DNA of 64,000 nucleotides from Acinetobacter marinus (GCF_900096915.1 NZ_FMYK01000001.1:620001-684000), one strand, 5' to 3'; positions 16,227-25,695 are shown, numbered from the stretch's first letter. Translations and numbers: made by a program. Notes: generated by a model from the sequence alone, not told the origin.

Positions 16227-18099
16227 GGTCTTCTCCTTTTGCGTAGTTTTGAACTTTGTCTTGCATTTTTGATTGTGCGTTAACTTGATCTTCATCAACC
16301 TGCGCCACGATCAATTTATTCATCATGCCTGCGCTCATGTGATAGAGCAGATGACAATGGATTGCCCATTCACCGAGTTCATCAGCAGTGAGTAGCAAGG
16401 ATACGGTTTTATTTGGAGGAACAATGACCGTGTGTTTATTGGGTAAATCTTGCGGTGCTTGACCATTTTCAAGTTGCATAAACATGCCGTGCAAATGCAT
16501 CGGGTGCGCCATCATGCTTTCATTGACGAATTTTAGACGGATACGCTCGCCATAATTCACCGTCAACGGTTCAGCTTCGGTAAACTTTTTGCCGTTAATC
16601 GTCCAGATATAACGCTCCATAATGCCACCGAGTTTGATCTCGATTTCACGCTTAGGCACACGAGTATCAGTCTGCGGCGTCAGTGATTTTAAATCTTGAT
16701 ATTGTAACGCCTTATGCCCTGCTGGCGTGGAAGCATCCGCCCAACCTTCGGCGTTTTGTTCATTCTGTTTTGTTGCTTCAGAATGATTCATCTGCTCATG
16801 ATTCATTTGGCCGTGGTTCATGCTTTCATGATTCATCGTTTGATGATTCATTTGTGAATGATCCATCGCCTGATTCATGTGCATGCTGTGATCCATTTCT
16901 GAATGGTTCATCTGTTGCATATTTTGATGGCTCATCATTTCATGATTCATTTTGGCATGATTCATTTGCGTATGATCCATCTGTGAATGGCTCGCCGAAT
17001 CCGCTTGATGCGCGCCATGTCCCATATCTGCCATAGTCAGTAAAGCACGCGGTCGAGATTCTGGGATCGTCACTTTTGGCGCTGTTGTACCTTGTTGCGT
17101 CAAACTCGCCAAAGCAAATCCTGTGCGATCAATCGACTCGGCTTGGATTTGGTAATGTGCCTGTTTTGGCTCGACGATCACGTCATAGGTTTCTGCCGTA
17201 CCGATACGAAACTCATCGACTGCCACTGGTTGTACAGGCTGACCATCGGCACTCACCACGGTCATTTTGAGGTTGGGAATGCGCACATCATAGAACGACA
17301 TCGCTGAGGCATTGACGAAGCGCAAGCGCACCTTTTCATTAGGAAGAAACGCACCTGTCCAGTCTTGCTCAGGCGTTTTGCCATTGACCAAAAAGGTATA
17401 ACCCGTCACATCGGACAGATCGGTTTTGAGCATGCGCATTTGATTCCACATTTTGCGGTCTTGCCATGTCGCACTCACCCCTTTATCTTGGATCTGTTGC
17501 CATAGATCGGGCAAAGTTTCACGCTGATTTTGATAGTATTCTGCGGATTTTTTTAGATTCTTCATGATCTCGGCGCTGGTCGAATCATGAAAATCGGAGA
17601 GCATCACCACATAGTCACGATCGGCTTGTTCATGCTGTGCGACGGGCATTTTACCTTTTGGATAGACTACGAATGCGCCGTACAAACCATCTTGCTCTTG
17701 CCCACGGCTATGGGCGTGATACCAATAAGTACCGTTCTGACGAATCTTAAAACGATACTCAAAATGCCCTTTTGGCTTGATGCCATGAAATTGATTAAAA
17801 CCTGGTACGCCATCCATAATCCCTGGCAAAAGTAAGCCATGCCAATGAATCGAGGTGTCTTGATCTTTGAGCTGATTATGCACATAAATCACCGCTTCAT
17901 CGCCCTCTTCAAACTCAAGCAGTGGTGCAGGGAATTGACCATTCACTGTGATACGTTTTAAAGGTTTACCTGTGACATTCACAGTATTTTCATCAATATT
18001 CAGATGATATTCACGGACTGCGGCGGTGCTCCACGTCGAGCTGGCGAGCAACACGCTACACAGCACATATTTGCTGTAGGTTTGTATAGATATAGACAT
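16213..18099 (-). CDS. copA: Multicopper oxidase CopA
   Basis: The 628-residue protein has three cupredoxin domains with all copper motifs: HWHG (85-88), WYHAHSRG (126-133), HPMHLHG near 534 and HCHLLYHMSAGM near 583. Between domains 2 and 3, about residues 365-440 form a Met/His-rich stretch of MNH and MDH units that probably binds copper. It oxidises Cu(I) in the periplasm. The N-terminus (MSISIQTYSKYVLCSVLLA) is an export signal without an obvious twin-arginine pair, unlike many CopA proteins that use Tat. It lies between a His-rich small gene and copB in one operon. Confidence 0.93.
   Translation of the reverse strand: MSISIQTYSKYVLCSVLLASSTWSTAAVREYHLNIDENTVNVTGKPLKRITVNGQFPAPLLEFEEGDEAVIYVHNQLKDQDTSIHWHGLLLPGIMDGVPGFNQFHGIKPKGHFEYRFKIRQNGTYWYHAHSRGQEQDGLYGAFVVYPKGKMPVAQHEQADRDYVVMLSDFHDSTSAEIMKNLKKSAEYYQNQRETLPDLWQQIQDKGVSATWQDRKMWNQMRMLKTDLSDVTGYTFLVNGKTPEQDWTGAFLPNEKVRLRFVNASAMSFYDVRIPNLKMTVVSADGQPVQPVAVDEFRIGTAETYDVIVEPKQAHYQIQAESIDRTGFALASLTQQGTTAPKVTIPESRPRALLTMADMGHGAHQADSASHSQMDHTQMNHAKMNHEMMSHQNMQQMNHSEMDHSMHMNQAMDHSQMNHQTMNHESMNHGQMNHEQMNHSEATKQNEQNAEGWADASTPAGHKALQYQDLKSLTPQTDTRVPKREIEIKLGGIMERYIWTINGKKFTEAEPLTVNYGERIRLKFVNESMMAHPMHLHGMFMQLENGQAPQDLPNKHTVIVPPNKTVSLLLTADELGEWAIHCHLLYHMSAGMMNKLIVAQVDEDQVNAQSKMQDKVQNYAKGEDHAHH
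16780..17000 (-). repeat. Met/His codon repeats inside copA
   Basis: Repeated ATGAATCAT/ATGGATCAC-type units encode MNH, MDH and MSH triplets spaced two or three residues apart. The unit number may change by slippage. Confidence 0.75.
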
Positions 18100-18107
18100 G
18101 ATTGTTC

Positions 18108-18175
18108 CTAATCATTTTTTAAAAAAAGTTGTGATGTGGAAAGTCAATTCCACCAGAACAGTTAAAAATGATTAG
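18108..18175 (-). promoter_or_regulatory. Nested inverted repeats upstream of copA
   Basis: The outer arms at 18108-18122 and 18162-18175 (CTAATCATTTTT type) pair with one bulge. Inside lies a perfect GTGGAA / TTCCAC hairpin (18135-18152). It overlaps the end of the upstream gene and could be an attenuator, processing site or operator for copA. Confidence 0.45.
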
Positions 18176-18609
18176 ACAATCGGAGGACGTAGGATTCTCT
18201 GCCAGTAACCTGACAAGTCTTGCGCTTGATAGAGGCTATCGTGGGTTAAATTATGGAAAATGATCGCCATTTCAGGAAGGAATTGCGCTGTTGGTAGCAC
18301 CGCCGAAGCCATCAGCTGACAATGTAATGGCGGGCATTCGTGGCAATCTTGTGATGGCTTCATATCGGCGTGATGATTTGACGCTGAATGATCATTACTA
18401 TTTGAGTAATGAGTTGATTGATGTATGGCGTGATGTATTGAATGATCAGCAACATTGTCATGTTGCGTCGTGATCTGCATTGAATCACTATTTAAACCGC
18501 CGCTTATAAAACCACTTACAGAACCACTATACGCATGCACGAGCGAAGACAGCGCAATGGCAAATACCATCAGCACCGCAACAGCGATATTGTGCATCAA
18601 TTTGTTCAT
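18172..18609 (-). CDS. His-rich exported protein of the copper operon
   Basis: The 145-residue protein has an N-terminal hydrophobic segment (about 6-28) suited to export or anchoring, a His/Ser/Asn-rich middle (about 55-85) that could bind metal, a Cys/His cluster DCHECPPLHC near 92, and a C-terminal RPPIV. These traits recall small copper-responsive proteins of the DUF2946 kind, but membership is not certain. It is first in the apparent operon with copA and copB. ATG 18609 was chosen over an upstream TTG; neither has a strong ribosome-binding site. Confidence 0.7.
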   Translation of the reverse strand: MNKLMHNIAVAVLMVFAIALSSLVHAYSGSVSGFISGGLNSDSMQITTQHDNVADHSIHHAIHQSTHYSNSNDHSASNHHADMKPSQDCHECPPLHCQLMASAVLPTAQFLPEMAIIFHNLTHDSLYQAQDLSGYWQRILRPPIV

Positions 18610-18766
18610 GGGCTGTAAATCAGTCAATCGTTCGATAAGACGATTAGCTTAGCCAATATTCTAACAAAACACAATCTAAGCAACACGGTGAACTCACGCA
18701 GACAACTGTCGCCATTGCCAGCAAAATTGGTTAAGATAGCCACGTTTTTATTTTAATGTTGTGAGA

Positions 18767-19168
18767 ATGCAAGTGACTGATCGTACTAATACTCGTATTG
18801 ATGCCACCGATGTGACTGAAGAAGAGGCGCAAAACGCTGTATTTTTTGATCGTGCAGATCAGTTTATCAAACTTGCCAATGAATTTTGCCGTCCGACCAA
18901 AGGTCAAAAAACCAATCCGACTGAGGTACGTGGTCAAGTTGGCGCAGCGATGTTGTTCTCTGCGGCTCGCTTTAATACGTGGGTCAGTGCCAACGGCTTT
19001 AAAGATGGCGATGAGATGCGTGATGCCAAAGATCAGATTATGGCGTATTTGGTTCAGCAGTTTCAGGCGATGCTCGAAGATAACTATGATGAATATTGTG
19101 AGCAGTTTGAAAACTATCTACGCTATCGCAATATGGAAGAGTTTCATCGGAATAAAGATGGTGGCTAA
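18767..19168 (+). CDS. DUF3144 family protein
   Basis: This 133-residue, acidic, mostly helical protein has the DUF3144 pattern: FFDRADQFIKLANEFC, then VGAAMLFSAARFNTWV, then ENYLRYRNMEEFH close to the C-terminus. No signal peptide or membrane segment is present, so it is probably cytoplasmic. The function of the family is unknown. The start could be GTG 18761, ATG 18767 or GTG 18773. It is followed by an abrupt change to very AT-rich DNA at about 19170. Confidence 0.8.
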   Translation: MQVTDRTNTRIDATDVTEEEAQNAVFFDRADQFIKLANEFCRPTKGQKTNPTEVRGQVGAAMLFSAARFNTWVSANGFKDGDEMRDAKDQIMAYLVQQFQAMLEDNYDEYCEQFENYLRYRNMEEFHRNKDGG

Positions 19169-19325
19169 AAGGCTTCAATCCATTTTATTGAATAGATAAA
19201 ATAATAAAATATAGTTTTGCAATATTTATTTATGAACAATACTAGACTTTTCTTTAAGGATATTATAAAAGATATTCTGTAAGCTAACCGTTCTAAGCAA
19301 TACTAACATAAACAAGGGGAACATA

Positions 19326-21026
19326 ATGATTGATAGAATTACTCAAAGTTTATTAAAAGATTTTGAAACCAAATTTGATTTTAATGTTGAAAAAGACTCT
19401 GACTTGTTTGAACATTTTGTGAACTATACAATTCTTGAAAGAAAATTAGAGGACAGAATTGATGAAGATTCGTTAGGATTAATAAATATTGGAATAAATG
19501 GCACATTCGGTTTAGATGGCTTTGCGATTTTAATCAACAAACATTTAATTACCTCCATTGAGGATTTAGATTCTATACTTCAAAAGAATATAAAACCAGT
19601 TGCAGACGTTTTTTTTATTCAAGCAAAAACTTCAAATAGTTTTGAGGTTAAAGAAATTAGCTCATTTGGTAATTCCATCGAAGATTTTGTTTCATTAAAC
19701 CAAAATTATTCATGGAATGAAAATGCGAAAAATTTTATTGATTTGTTTAAGCATTTAACATCTAGAGCAAACGATTTAGAGACTAACCCTACATGCCACA
19801 TATTTTATTGCACTCTTGGTGAGTATGAAAAAGATAAAAATACGGAAGCAGAAAAAAATAGGGTTTTAAAAAATATTAGAGATCAAAGAGTATTCAATAG
19901 GATTGAGTTTGATTTTATAGATTACAATGACTTACAAAATGATTACAAGAAAATTGGTCAAAAAATATCCAGAACTTTCTCTTTCAGTTCGAAGACTTTA
20001 ATGCCAGATATTGAAAAAGTAAAGGAAGCTTATATTGGTGTAGTCCCAGCAACCACTATAATTAATCTAATCGAAGAAGATTCAGAATTAATATCTTCAA
20101 TTTTTTATGATAATGTTAGAGATTTTCAAGGTTTTAACAAAATAAATCAAGAAATTAAAAATACTATCTCTGATGAAAATTTAAAATATGCTTTTTCGGT
20201 TTTAAATAATGGTATTACAATCGTTGCGGAAAAGTTAACATCTTCTCGTGACAATGTGACCATTACAAATTATCAAATAATCAATGGTCTTCAAACTTCC
20301 AGAGTTCTACTTGATTCCAAAAATTCTATCGATGATAAAATTTATGTAACACTAAAACTAATTGTTACTGAAGATGAAAACCTAATATCAAAAATAATTC
20401 GATCAACAAACCGCCAGACAGAGGTGAAGGAAGAAGATTTGTTAGCTTACTCAGATTTTCAGAAAAGGCTTGAGGATTTTTTCAAAACATTCGATGAGTC
20501 TGATAAATTATACTACGAACGAAGATCTAAACAATACAATGGTTCTAGTATTGATAATAAACTGATTATTGATAAATCGACTTTAATCAAAACTCTCGGT
20601 AGTTTTTATTTTCTTAAGCCTCAATTAGCTACTAGATATTTTGGTGCACTATTCAACGAATTTGGAAACCAACTTTTCCTCGATAATCATAAATTATATC
20701 CATACTATACTTCAGCCCTGATTTATAAAAAGTTGGAAAATAAATTTAGATCCAACGAAATAGATAAAAAGTATAAAAAAATCAGATACTTCATATTAAT
20801 GATGCTAAGATTGGAATATAATTTAAACTTTCCGAATTTCGAAGCCAATAAGATTGAAAAATATTGTAGTGATCTAATAGTTCATTTTAGTGTTGACACT
20901 AATTTCGATGAAAAAATTAATAATGTAATTAAAAAAATAGATACATTACATTTAGATTTAGAAAGCACTGAATTATCAAAATCAAATAAGCTTGTAGAAA
21001 ATATTAAAAGCCTATATTTTAAGTAA
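19326..21026 (+). CDS. AIPR-family abortive infection / phage resistance protein
   Basis: The 566-residue protein has the AIPR (PF10592) signature in its middle: LNNGITIVAEKL, YQIINGLQTSRVLL, IIRSTNRQTEVKEEDLLAY, and later LYYERRSKQY. The N-terminal region shows a possible PD-(D/E)xK nuclease core: E30 in a first helix, D64 in GLDGFAI, and D94...Q99-A-K101 in VFFIQAK. Family members are linked to abortive infection and restriction-like defence. GGGGA precedes the ATG at good spacing. The whole gene and its flanks are far more AT-rich than its neighbours and its codon use is unlike theirs, which indicates transfer. No methyltransferase, toxin or second defence gene is adjacent. Confidence 0.85.
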   Translation: MIDRITQSLLKDFETKFDFNVEKDSDLFEHFVNYTILERKLEDRIDEDSLGLINIGINGTFGLDGFAILINKHLITSIEDLDSILQKNIKPVADVFFIQAKTSNSFEVKEISSFGNSIEDFVSLNQNYSWNENAKNFIDLFKHLTSRANDLETNPTCHIFYCTLGEYEKDKNTEAEKNRVLKNIRDQRVFNRIEFDFIDYNDLQNDYKKIGQKISRTFSFSSKTLMPDIEKVKEAYIGVVPATTIINLIEEDSELISSIFYDNVRDFQGFNKINQEIKNTISDENLKYAFSVLNNGITIVAEKLTSSRDNVTITNYQIINGLQTSRVLLDSKNSIDDKIYVTLKLIVTEDENLISKIIRSTNRQTEVKEEDLLAYSDFQKRLEDFFKTFDESDKLYYERRSKQYNGSSIDNKLIIDKSTLIKTLGSFYFLKPQLATRYFGALFNEFGNQLFLDNHKLYPYYTSALIYKKLENKFRSNEIDKKYKKIRYFILMMLRLEYNLNFPNFEANKIEKYCSDLIVHFSVDTNFDEKINNVIKKIDTLHLDLESTELSKSNKLVENIKSLYFK

Positions 21027-21071
21027 TAAATAGTTTATTTTACGAGTTTTCAATCAAGTTGGCTGATGCAT

Positions 21072-21096
21072 CATTTGGAGTTCTGTACTTCAAATG
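21072..21096. terminator. Hairpin after AIPR gene
   Basis: CATTTGGAGT / ACTTCAAATG arms with one mismatch and a short loop, about 45 bp past the stop; a weak T-run makes termination uncertain. Confidence 0.4.
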
Positions 21097-21203
21097 AACT
21101 TTACTAATAAATAGAAAATTTGTGCTCCGAAATCTTTATCCCTCACCCCCAAACTTCACCATCTGCCCATTTTTTATAACAATTAATTGGTCAAAATATT
21201 AAC

Positions 21204-21230
21204 TGTAATGCACTATCCTAGTGCATTACA
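21204..21230 (-). terminator. Terminator of the M16 peptidase gene
   Basis: Perfect 12-bp arms TGTAATGCACTA / TAGTGCATTACA with a TCC loop just past the 3' end of the minus-strand gene; T-run weak. Confidence 0.6.
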
Positions 21231-21244
21231 GCATTTCGTCACGA

Positions 21245-24148
21245 TCACTTTTTATCTTGCACCACTGGCTGACCATATTGATCCGCCATCACTTCGACGA
21301 ACTGATCCAGTTTGATATATTTTTTGATCGCTGCATTGACATCTTTAACCGTCAGTTTAATGATTTCTTGATCACGCTTGGCACGATCTATCATGCTTTG
21401 ATCATTCTCAAGCTGACCGTTCAGCATCCGATGGATGATGCGATCATCTTCCAAGATCGTGGCACGTTGCTTCATGATGTCGGCTTTGGCGGCGGCAAGC
21501 TCTTGTTCAGTAATGCCCTTTTCCAAAAGCTCTTTCAGCACTTTATGCACCGACTGACTGACCTGTGCAGAACGCCCAGCTGTATAGTTGGCACTGATCA
21601 GCAATGCACCGTTGTCTTTTTGTGCGTCTAATTGCAACGGACTGCCGAAACCATAGACCAACGCATTCTTCTCACGTAGCTCTTTTGCCAAGCGAGAGGA
21701 CAACTGCGAATCACCCAAGATATGCGCAAAGACGATCAACGCAGGCGCATCTTGATGATAGACACCCACAGGTACGGTCAGCGCACTTTGATAGTAGCCA
21801 AACTCACGTTGCTCTGACAAAGCATGCACTTGCGTTGCTTTAAGCTGTTGATAGTCTGAAACAACAGGGGCAAAAGTGGCTTTGCTTGACCACTTTTGAA
21901 ACGCATCTTTAATATCATCTTGCATTTTCTTGGCTTCGAACTCACCCGTCACCGAGATGCGTGCATGGTTCATGGCGAAGTATTGCTGATAAAACTGCTG
22001 AACCTGTGCATTAGTAATTTGCGTTAACTCTTGCTCAGCCACAGTCGGTTCAAAATGATAACGTAGATCACCAACAGGATATTGCTCTGTCATCCGCCCC
22101 AGTGTCAGCCCTGCCACGACTTCAGGCTCGGTATATGGACGATCAAGCGCTTGTAACGATTGTGCTTTGATCAAATCAAATTCAGACTGGGAAAAGCTCG
22201 GATTTTTGAGTAACTCCACCACAAAATCAAAATATTCAGCAAAGTTGGCTTGGGTCGCAGAGATATTAATTTTAATGCGATTGCTATCCGATTCAGCGCT
22301 GAGCTGACCATCGAGCTCAATACTTTTATCCATAATCTGTTGCAGGCTATACGCTTTCGATCCTCGAAATAGTAAATATGCGGTCATATCGATCAGGTTC
22401 TTTTTGTGCATCATCGATTGTGCATCACCGAAATCGACATCGATGCTGGCATAGATTCGATCATCTTTGGTCATGGTTGGATACAGCGCATACTCCATCC
22501 CATTGCGCAATTTTCCACGTTGGATCGCCTTCTCACTAGCACCAAGTTTTTGTGCAGAGGCTTTGACATAGCTGGCGATCTGCGCTTGATACACGCTTGG
22601 ATCGAGCAATTCTGTCTCTGCTGTGCTCACTGGCGCCAATGGTGTCGCATTTTCTGTGGATTGCTCAGCCAATTGTTGTGCTTTCTTTTGATCTTCTGGT
22701 GTCGGTAATATCGATGCGGTGACTCGATGTGACGGCACTAAAAACTGGCTCAAGGTCTGATTGACTTGATCCAGTGTCACGGCTTGCATGGCTTTTTCAT
22801 CAACAAAAAGGCGTTGCCAATCACCATGTTCGCTGACGATGTAACTGGTCAATGCATCACCCAAATCGGTCGCACTCGCCATCATTTGACGCTGTTCATT
22901 TTTTAACACATTTTTCACCCGTTGCAACTCGGCTTGGGTAAATTGTTTGGGTTTTTCTACCTCAGTCGTCAGTGCGCTATCGACTTTTTTGCCATCTTGA
23001 CTCGGTGCGTAGACTGCACCAAGGAACAGTAAATTAAAATCAGGCTCAAGCCACGAGCTGCCAAACACATCCGTGCTGACACCCGTTTTCACCATGTTTT
23101 GATAGAGCTGTCCGCTCGGTTGCATGGTGTAGAGCGAAGGTACCAAGGCTAAAGCAGGCTGAATCTTTTCATTGGGACCATTTAAATAAATATGGAACTG
23201 CGCCAAATCACTGCCTTTTTTCACTTCATAGTGTCGGGTGGTGATTTGATTTGAATCTAAGGCAGGCACCGTTGCAGATGGCGCAATCTGCTTGGATTTT
23301 AAAGGTGAAAAATGCTGATCAATACTGGCTAAGACTTTGTCGCGATCAAACTTCCCTGTGATCAACAGTACCGCATTGTTCGGGGCATAGTAGCTTTGAT
23401 AGAATTTTTCCAGTTCGGGCATTTTGATGGATTTCAGCTCATCCAAATCACCAATCGGTAACCGCCCAAGCGATTGATTGCCATAGGCGGATTTCCACAT
23501 CTGATCAAGCATCACCGCAAAAGGCTGATCCAGACGAATCTCACGTTCACGACGCACGATCTCGATTTCAGACGGGACATATTGCTCTTTCAGCACCAAT
23601 TTATCCATGCGCTCCGCTTCAAGCTGAAGGACTTTATCGACGGCATTTTGTTCAGGACGGATGTAATTGGTATAGCGTGTGGAATAGTATTCGGTACTGG
23701 CATTGTTGCTCAGCGTGTATTGATCGAGCTGGCGTTGGTAGCTTTCCCCAGGGATATTGGTCGTGCCTTTAAATGCCAGATGCTCCAGCAAATGCGCCAA
23801 TCCGCCTTTACCCTGTGGATCGTTTAATGAACCCGTGAAATAAATGGTATTCATATAGACTTTATTTTCTTTTTGATTCGGTGCAAGGACGATACGCAAG
23901 CCGTTGTCTAATTTATATTCGCTGATCTCTTGCTCAGTCTTGACCAATATTGGCTTGGCAAACAGCTGTTGTCCGATAAAAACAGGTTGAATAAATAATA
24001 AAGTACAAGCAAGCCACAGTTTTTTAGACTGCATTTTTTTTGGTTTTGGGCTTTTTGGTTTCAGACTATTTATTTTTGGTCTGTTTGAATTTGGGCTTTT
24101 CGTTTTCAGGTTTTCAGTAGATATTGGCGTGGATCGAGATATTTTCAT
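21245..24148 (-). CDS. Two-domain M16 (pitrilysin/insulinase) zinc peptidase
   Basis: The 967-residue protein has the inverted zinc motif H119-L-L-E122-H123 with a distal LEAERM Glu near 175, then a second inactive-type M16 half (about 540-960) containing YYQSALTVPVG and GFGSPLQL segments. A hydrophobic stretch at 44-62 ending LFAK suggests export to the periplasm, where such enzymes degrade peptides. The first 38 residues are a Lys/Pro/Ser-rich repeat-like extension, so translation could begin at Met39 (24034), which would give a normal signal peptide. ATG 24148 has only a weak ribosome-binding site. Confidence 0.88.
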   Translation of the reverse strand: MKISRSTPISTENLKTKSPNSNRPKINSLKPKSPKPKKMQSKKLWLACTLLFIQPVFIGQQLFAKPILVKTEQEISEYKLDNGLRIVLAPNQKENKVYMNTIYFTGSLNDPQGKGGLAHLLEHLAFKGTTNIPGESYQRQLDQYTLSNNASTEYYSTRYTNYIRPEQNAVDKVLQLEAERMDKLVLKEQYVPSEIEIVRREREIRLDQPFAVMLDQMWKSAYGNQSLGRLPIGDLDELKSIKMPELEKFYQSYYAPNNAVLLITGKFDRDKVLASIDQHFSPLKSKQIAPSATVPALDSNQITTRHYEVKKGSDLAQFHIYLNGPNEKIQPALALVPSLYTMQPSGQLYQNMVKTGVSTDVFGSSWLEPDFNLLFLGAVYAPSQDGKKVDSALTTEVEKPKQFTQAELQRVKNVLKNEQRQMMASATDLGDALTSYIVSEHGDWQRLFVDEKAMQAVTLDQVNQTLSQFLVPSHRVTASILPTPEDQKKAQQLAEQSTENATPLAPVSTAETELLDPSVYQAQIASYVKASAQKLGASEKAIQRGKLRNGMEYALYPTMTKDDRIYASIDVDFGDAQSMMHKKNLIDMTAYLLFRGSKAYSLQQIMDKSIELDGQLSAESDSNRIKINISATQANFAEYFDFVVELLKNPSFSQSEFDLIKAQSLQALDRPYTEPEVVAGLTLGRMTEQYPVGDLRYHFEPTVAEQELTQITNAQVQQFYQQYFAMNHARISVTGEFEAKKMQDDIKDAFQKWSSKATFAPVVSDYQQLKATQVHALSEQREFGYYQSALTVPVGVYHQDAPALIVFAHILGDSQLSSRLAKELREKNALVYGFGSPLQLDAQKDNGALLISANYTAGRSAQVSQSVHKVLKELLEKGITEQELAAAKADIMKQRATILEDDRIIHRMLNGQLENDQSMIDRAKRDQEIIKLTVKDVNAAIKKYIKLDQFVEVMADQYGQPVVQDKK

Positions 24149-24290
24149 GAATAGATTCTTTTTTGCGATTTAAAATGTCAGTTGAGTATACCGTCTTGTT
24201 CGACACAAGCTGATGATATCTCCTAGTTATTATTCAAATTTTTAACTTTATTTCAGTAAATTTTTGCAATATTTTAGCGAATTCAGCATG

Positions 24291-24890
24291 CTAGTTTGCC
24301 TCTTGTAGATACGGATAGGGATTCACAACACCTTGCCCATTGAGATAAATGCCATAATGCAGATGGGGTGGCGTGGTTTTGGCATTGCCACTATTGCCCA
24401 CATAGGCGAGCACCTCACCCGCCTCGACCCAATCGCCCTCTTGGATGTGGGCGGCATAGCTGTCCAGATGCGCATAATAATGCCGACTCCGATCGGGACC
24501 GACCACCCAGACCACATTGCCACCCAGATTGTTGGTGCCAAGTCGTGACACAATACCATGTGTCGATGCCAGCACTGGTGTACCTCGTGGCGCAAAAATA
24601 TCAACACCTTGATGCTTACGCCCTGCACTACGTGCTGCACCCCATGTATCAGTGATTTGACTGTGTGTGACACCTTGTACTGGAATGGCGACTTGTGTGG
24701 GCATAGATTGTTGTTGCAGTTTCCAATACAACATCACCGATCTTGCGCCCGCCGATTCACTGGATTTGGGTGGCTCACAAGCACTTAAAAACAATCCGCT
24801 GAAGATGATGACAACGACAGATTGCCATGCTTTGCCATTCAGATTGCGTGAACGTTGAGGTATAAATCTAGTCATGCGTTGTCTGATCAT
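24291..24890 (-). CDS. M23 (LytM-type) peptidase, predicted lipoprotein
   Basis: The protein has about 199 residues. A hydrophobic segment ends in lipobox LSAC, so it is probably an outer or inner membrane lipoprotein. The LytM domain keeps all zinc ligands: H and D in KHQGVDIFAPRGTPV, and HLHYG, with YYAHLDSY before it. M23 enzymes cut peptide bridges of peptidoglycan. The start is uncertain: ATG 24890, ATG 24875 and an upstream TTG 24911 are all possible and none has a good ribosome-binding site. Confidence 0.85.
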   Translation of the reverse strand: MIRQRMTRFIPQRSRNLNGKAWQSVVVIIFSGLFLSACEPPKSSESAGARSVMLYWKLQQQSMPTQVAIPVQGVTHSQITDTWGAARSAGRKHQGVDIFAPRGTPVLASTHGIVSRLGTNNLGGNVVWVVGPDRSRHYYAHLDSYAAHIQEGDWVEAGEVLAYVGNSGNAKTTPPHLHYGIYLNGQGVVNPYPYLQEAN

Positions 24891-25045
24891 GCGAAATGCT
24901 GTGTTCCTCAAGATAAATATCTATTCATCCTAGACAATCTCACACCAAGATCACACCACATTTTGTAATGCGCATTTTTTACATTGTTCAGTGTGTATCA
25001 AGCGCTGTGCCAATATATTTAAACTGATGCACTTAAGTTGTTGGG

Positions 25046-25576
25046 TTATAAGTTGATGCGATATTGAATAAAGCCTGCATTGTCAGCTAGTCGATCATAA
25101 AGCCGTCGTGCCCCATGATTAGACTCATGTGTCAGCCAATACAAACACATACACGGTCTTGCCTGCGCTACAACTTTGACATATTCAATCAAGCGTTGAC
25201 CAAGCTGTTGTCCTCTTGCCGATGGATCGACATAGAGATCTTGGAAATAGCAATAATCCTCAGCACCCCATGTACTGTAGTGGAAAATATAATGCACAAT
25301 ACCGAGTATCTCATCGCCACATTTCGCAACTGCACAGTGCACAGGTATCTGTTCATCAAAGAAGCGTTGCCAAGTGGTTTCGGTGATTTGGTTTGCTAAA
25401 GTCACGTGATAAAACTGTTGATATGCCTGCCAACAGGTGAGCCAGCCTTGATAATCTGTAGCTGATTCAACTTCAATCTGTACCTGTTGTTCGGATGTTG
25501 TCGGATGATTTTTGTCATGAATGTCTTTTGATTGCATGTTTTTTAATTGATGGTCTTTTGCTTGCCTAGAATCCAT
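25046..25576 (-). CDS. GNAT family N-acetyltransferase
   Basis: The 176-residue protein has a GNAT core from about residue 35: LGIVHYIFH, the acetyl-CoA loop DLYVDPSARGQQLGQRLIEY, and the late THESNHGARRLYDRLA. Its substrate is unknown. The first 30 residues are Lys/Asp/Gln-rich and look like a degenerate repeat (KDHQLKNMQSKDIHDKN), so translation might begin at Met14 instead. It stands alone downstream of the gabTD terminator. Confidence 0.85.
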   Translation of the reverse strand: MDSRQAKDHQLKNMQSKDIHDKNHPTTSEQQVQIEVESATDYQGWLTCWQAYQQFYHVTLANQITETTWQRFFDEQIPVHCAVAKCGDEILGIVHYIFHYSTWGAEDYCYFQDLYVDPSARGQQLGQRLIEYVKVVAQARPCMCLYWLTHESNHGARRLYDRLADNAGFIQYRINL

Positions 25577-25622
25577 TTTCTTATGCGCCTAGTTATTTTC
25601 AAAAAAGTGTTCAACTAAAACC

Positions 25623-25655
25623 ACATCAGCTTAGCCGAAGCTAAGCTGATGTTTA
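25623..25655 (-). terminator. Terminator of gabTD
   Basis: 12-bp arms CATCAGCTTAGC / GCTAAGCTGATG; on the minus strand the loop reads TTCG and is followed by GTGGTTTTA. Confidence 0.75.
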
Positions 25656-25695
25656 AAATCACATTAAGAATTGTCTATCATGCGCAATGCCAAGA

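Noticed and set aside
16780..17000. Regular repeats that could be taken for a CRISPR array
   Set aside because: They are in frame inside copA, encode MNH/MDH triplets and have no unique spacers of constant length.
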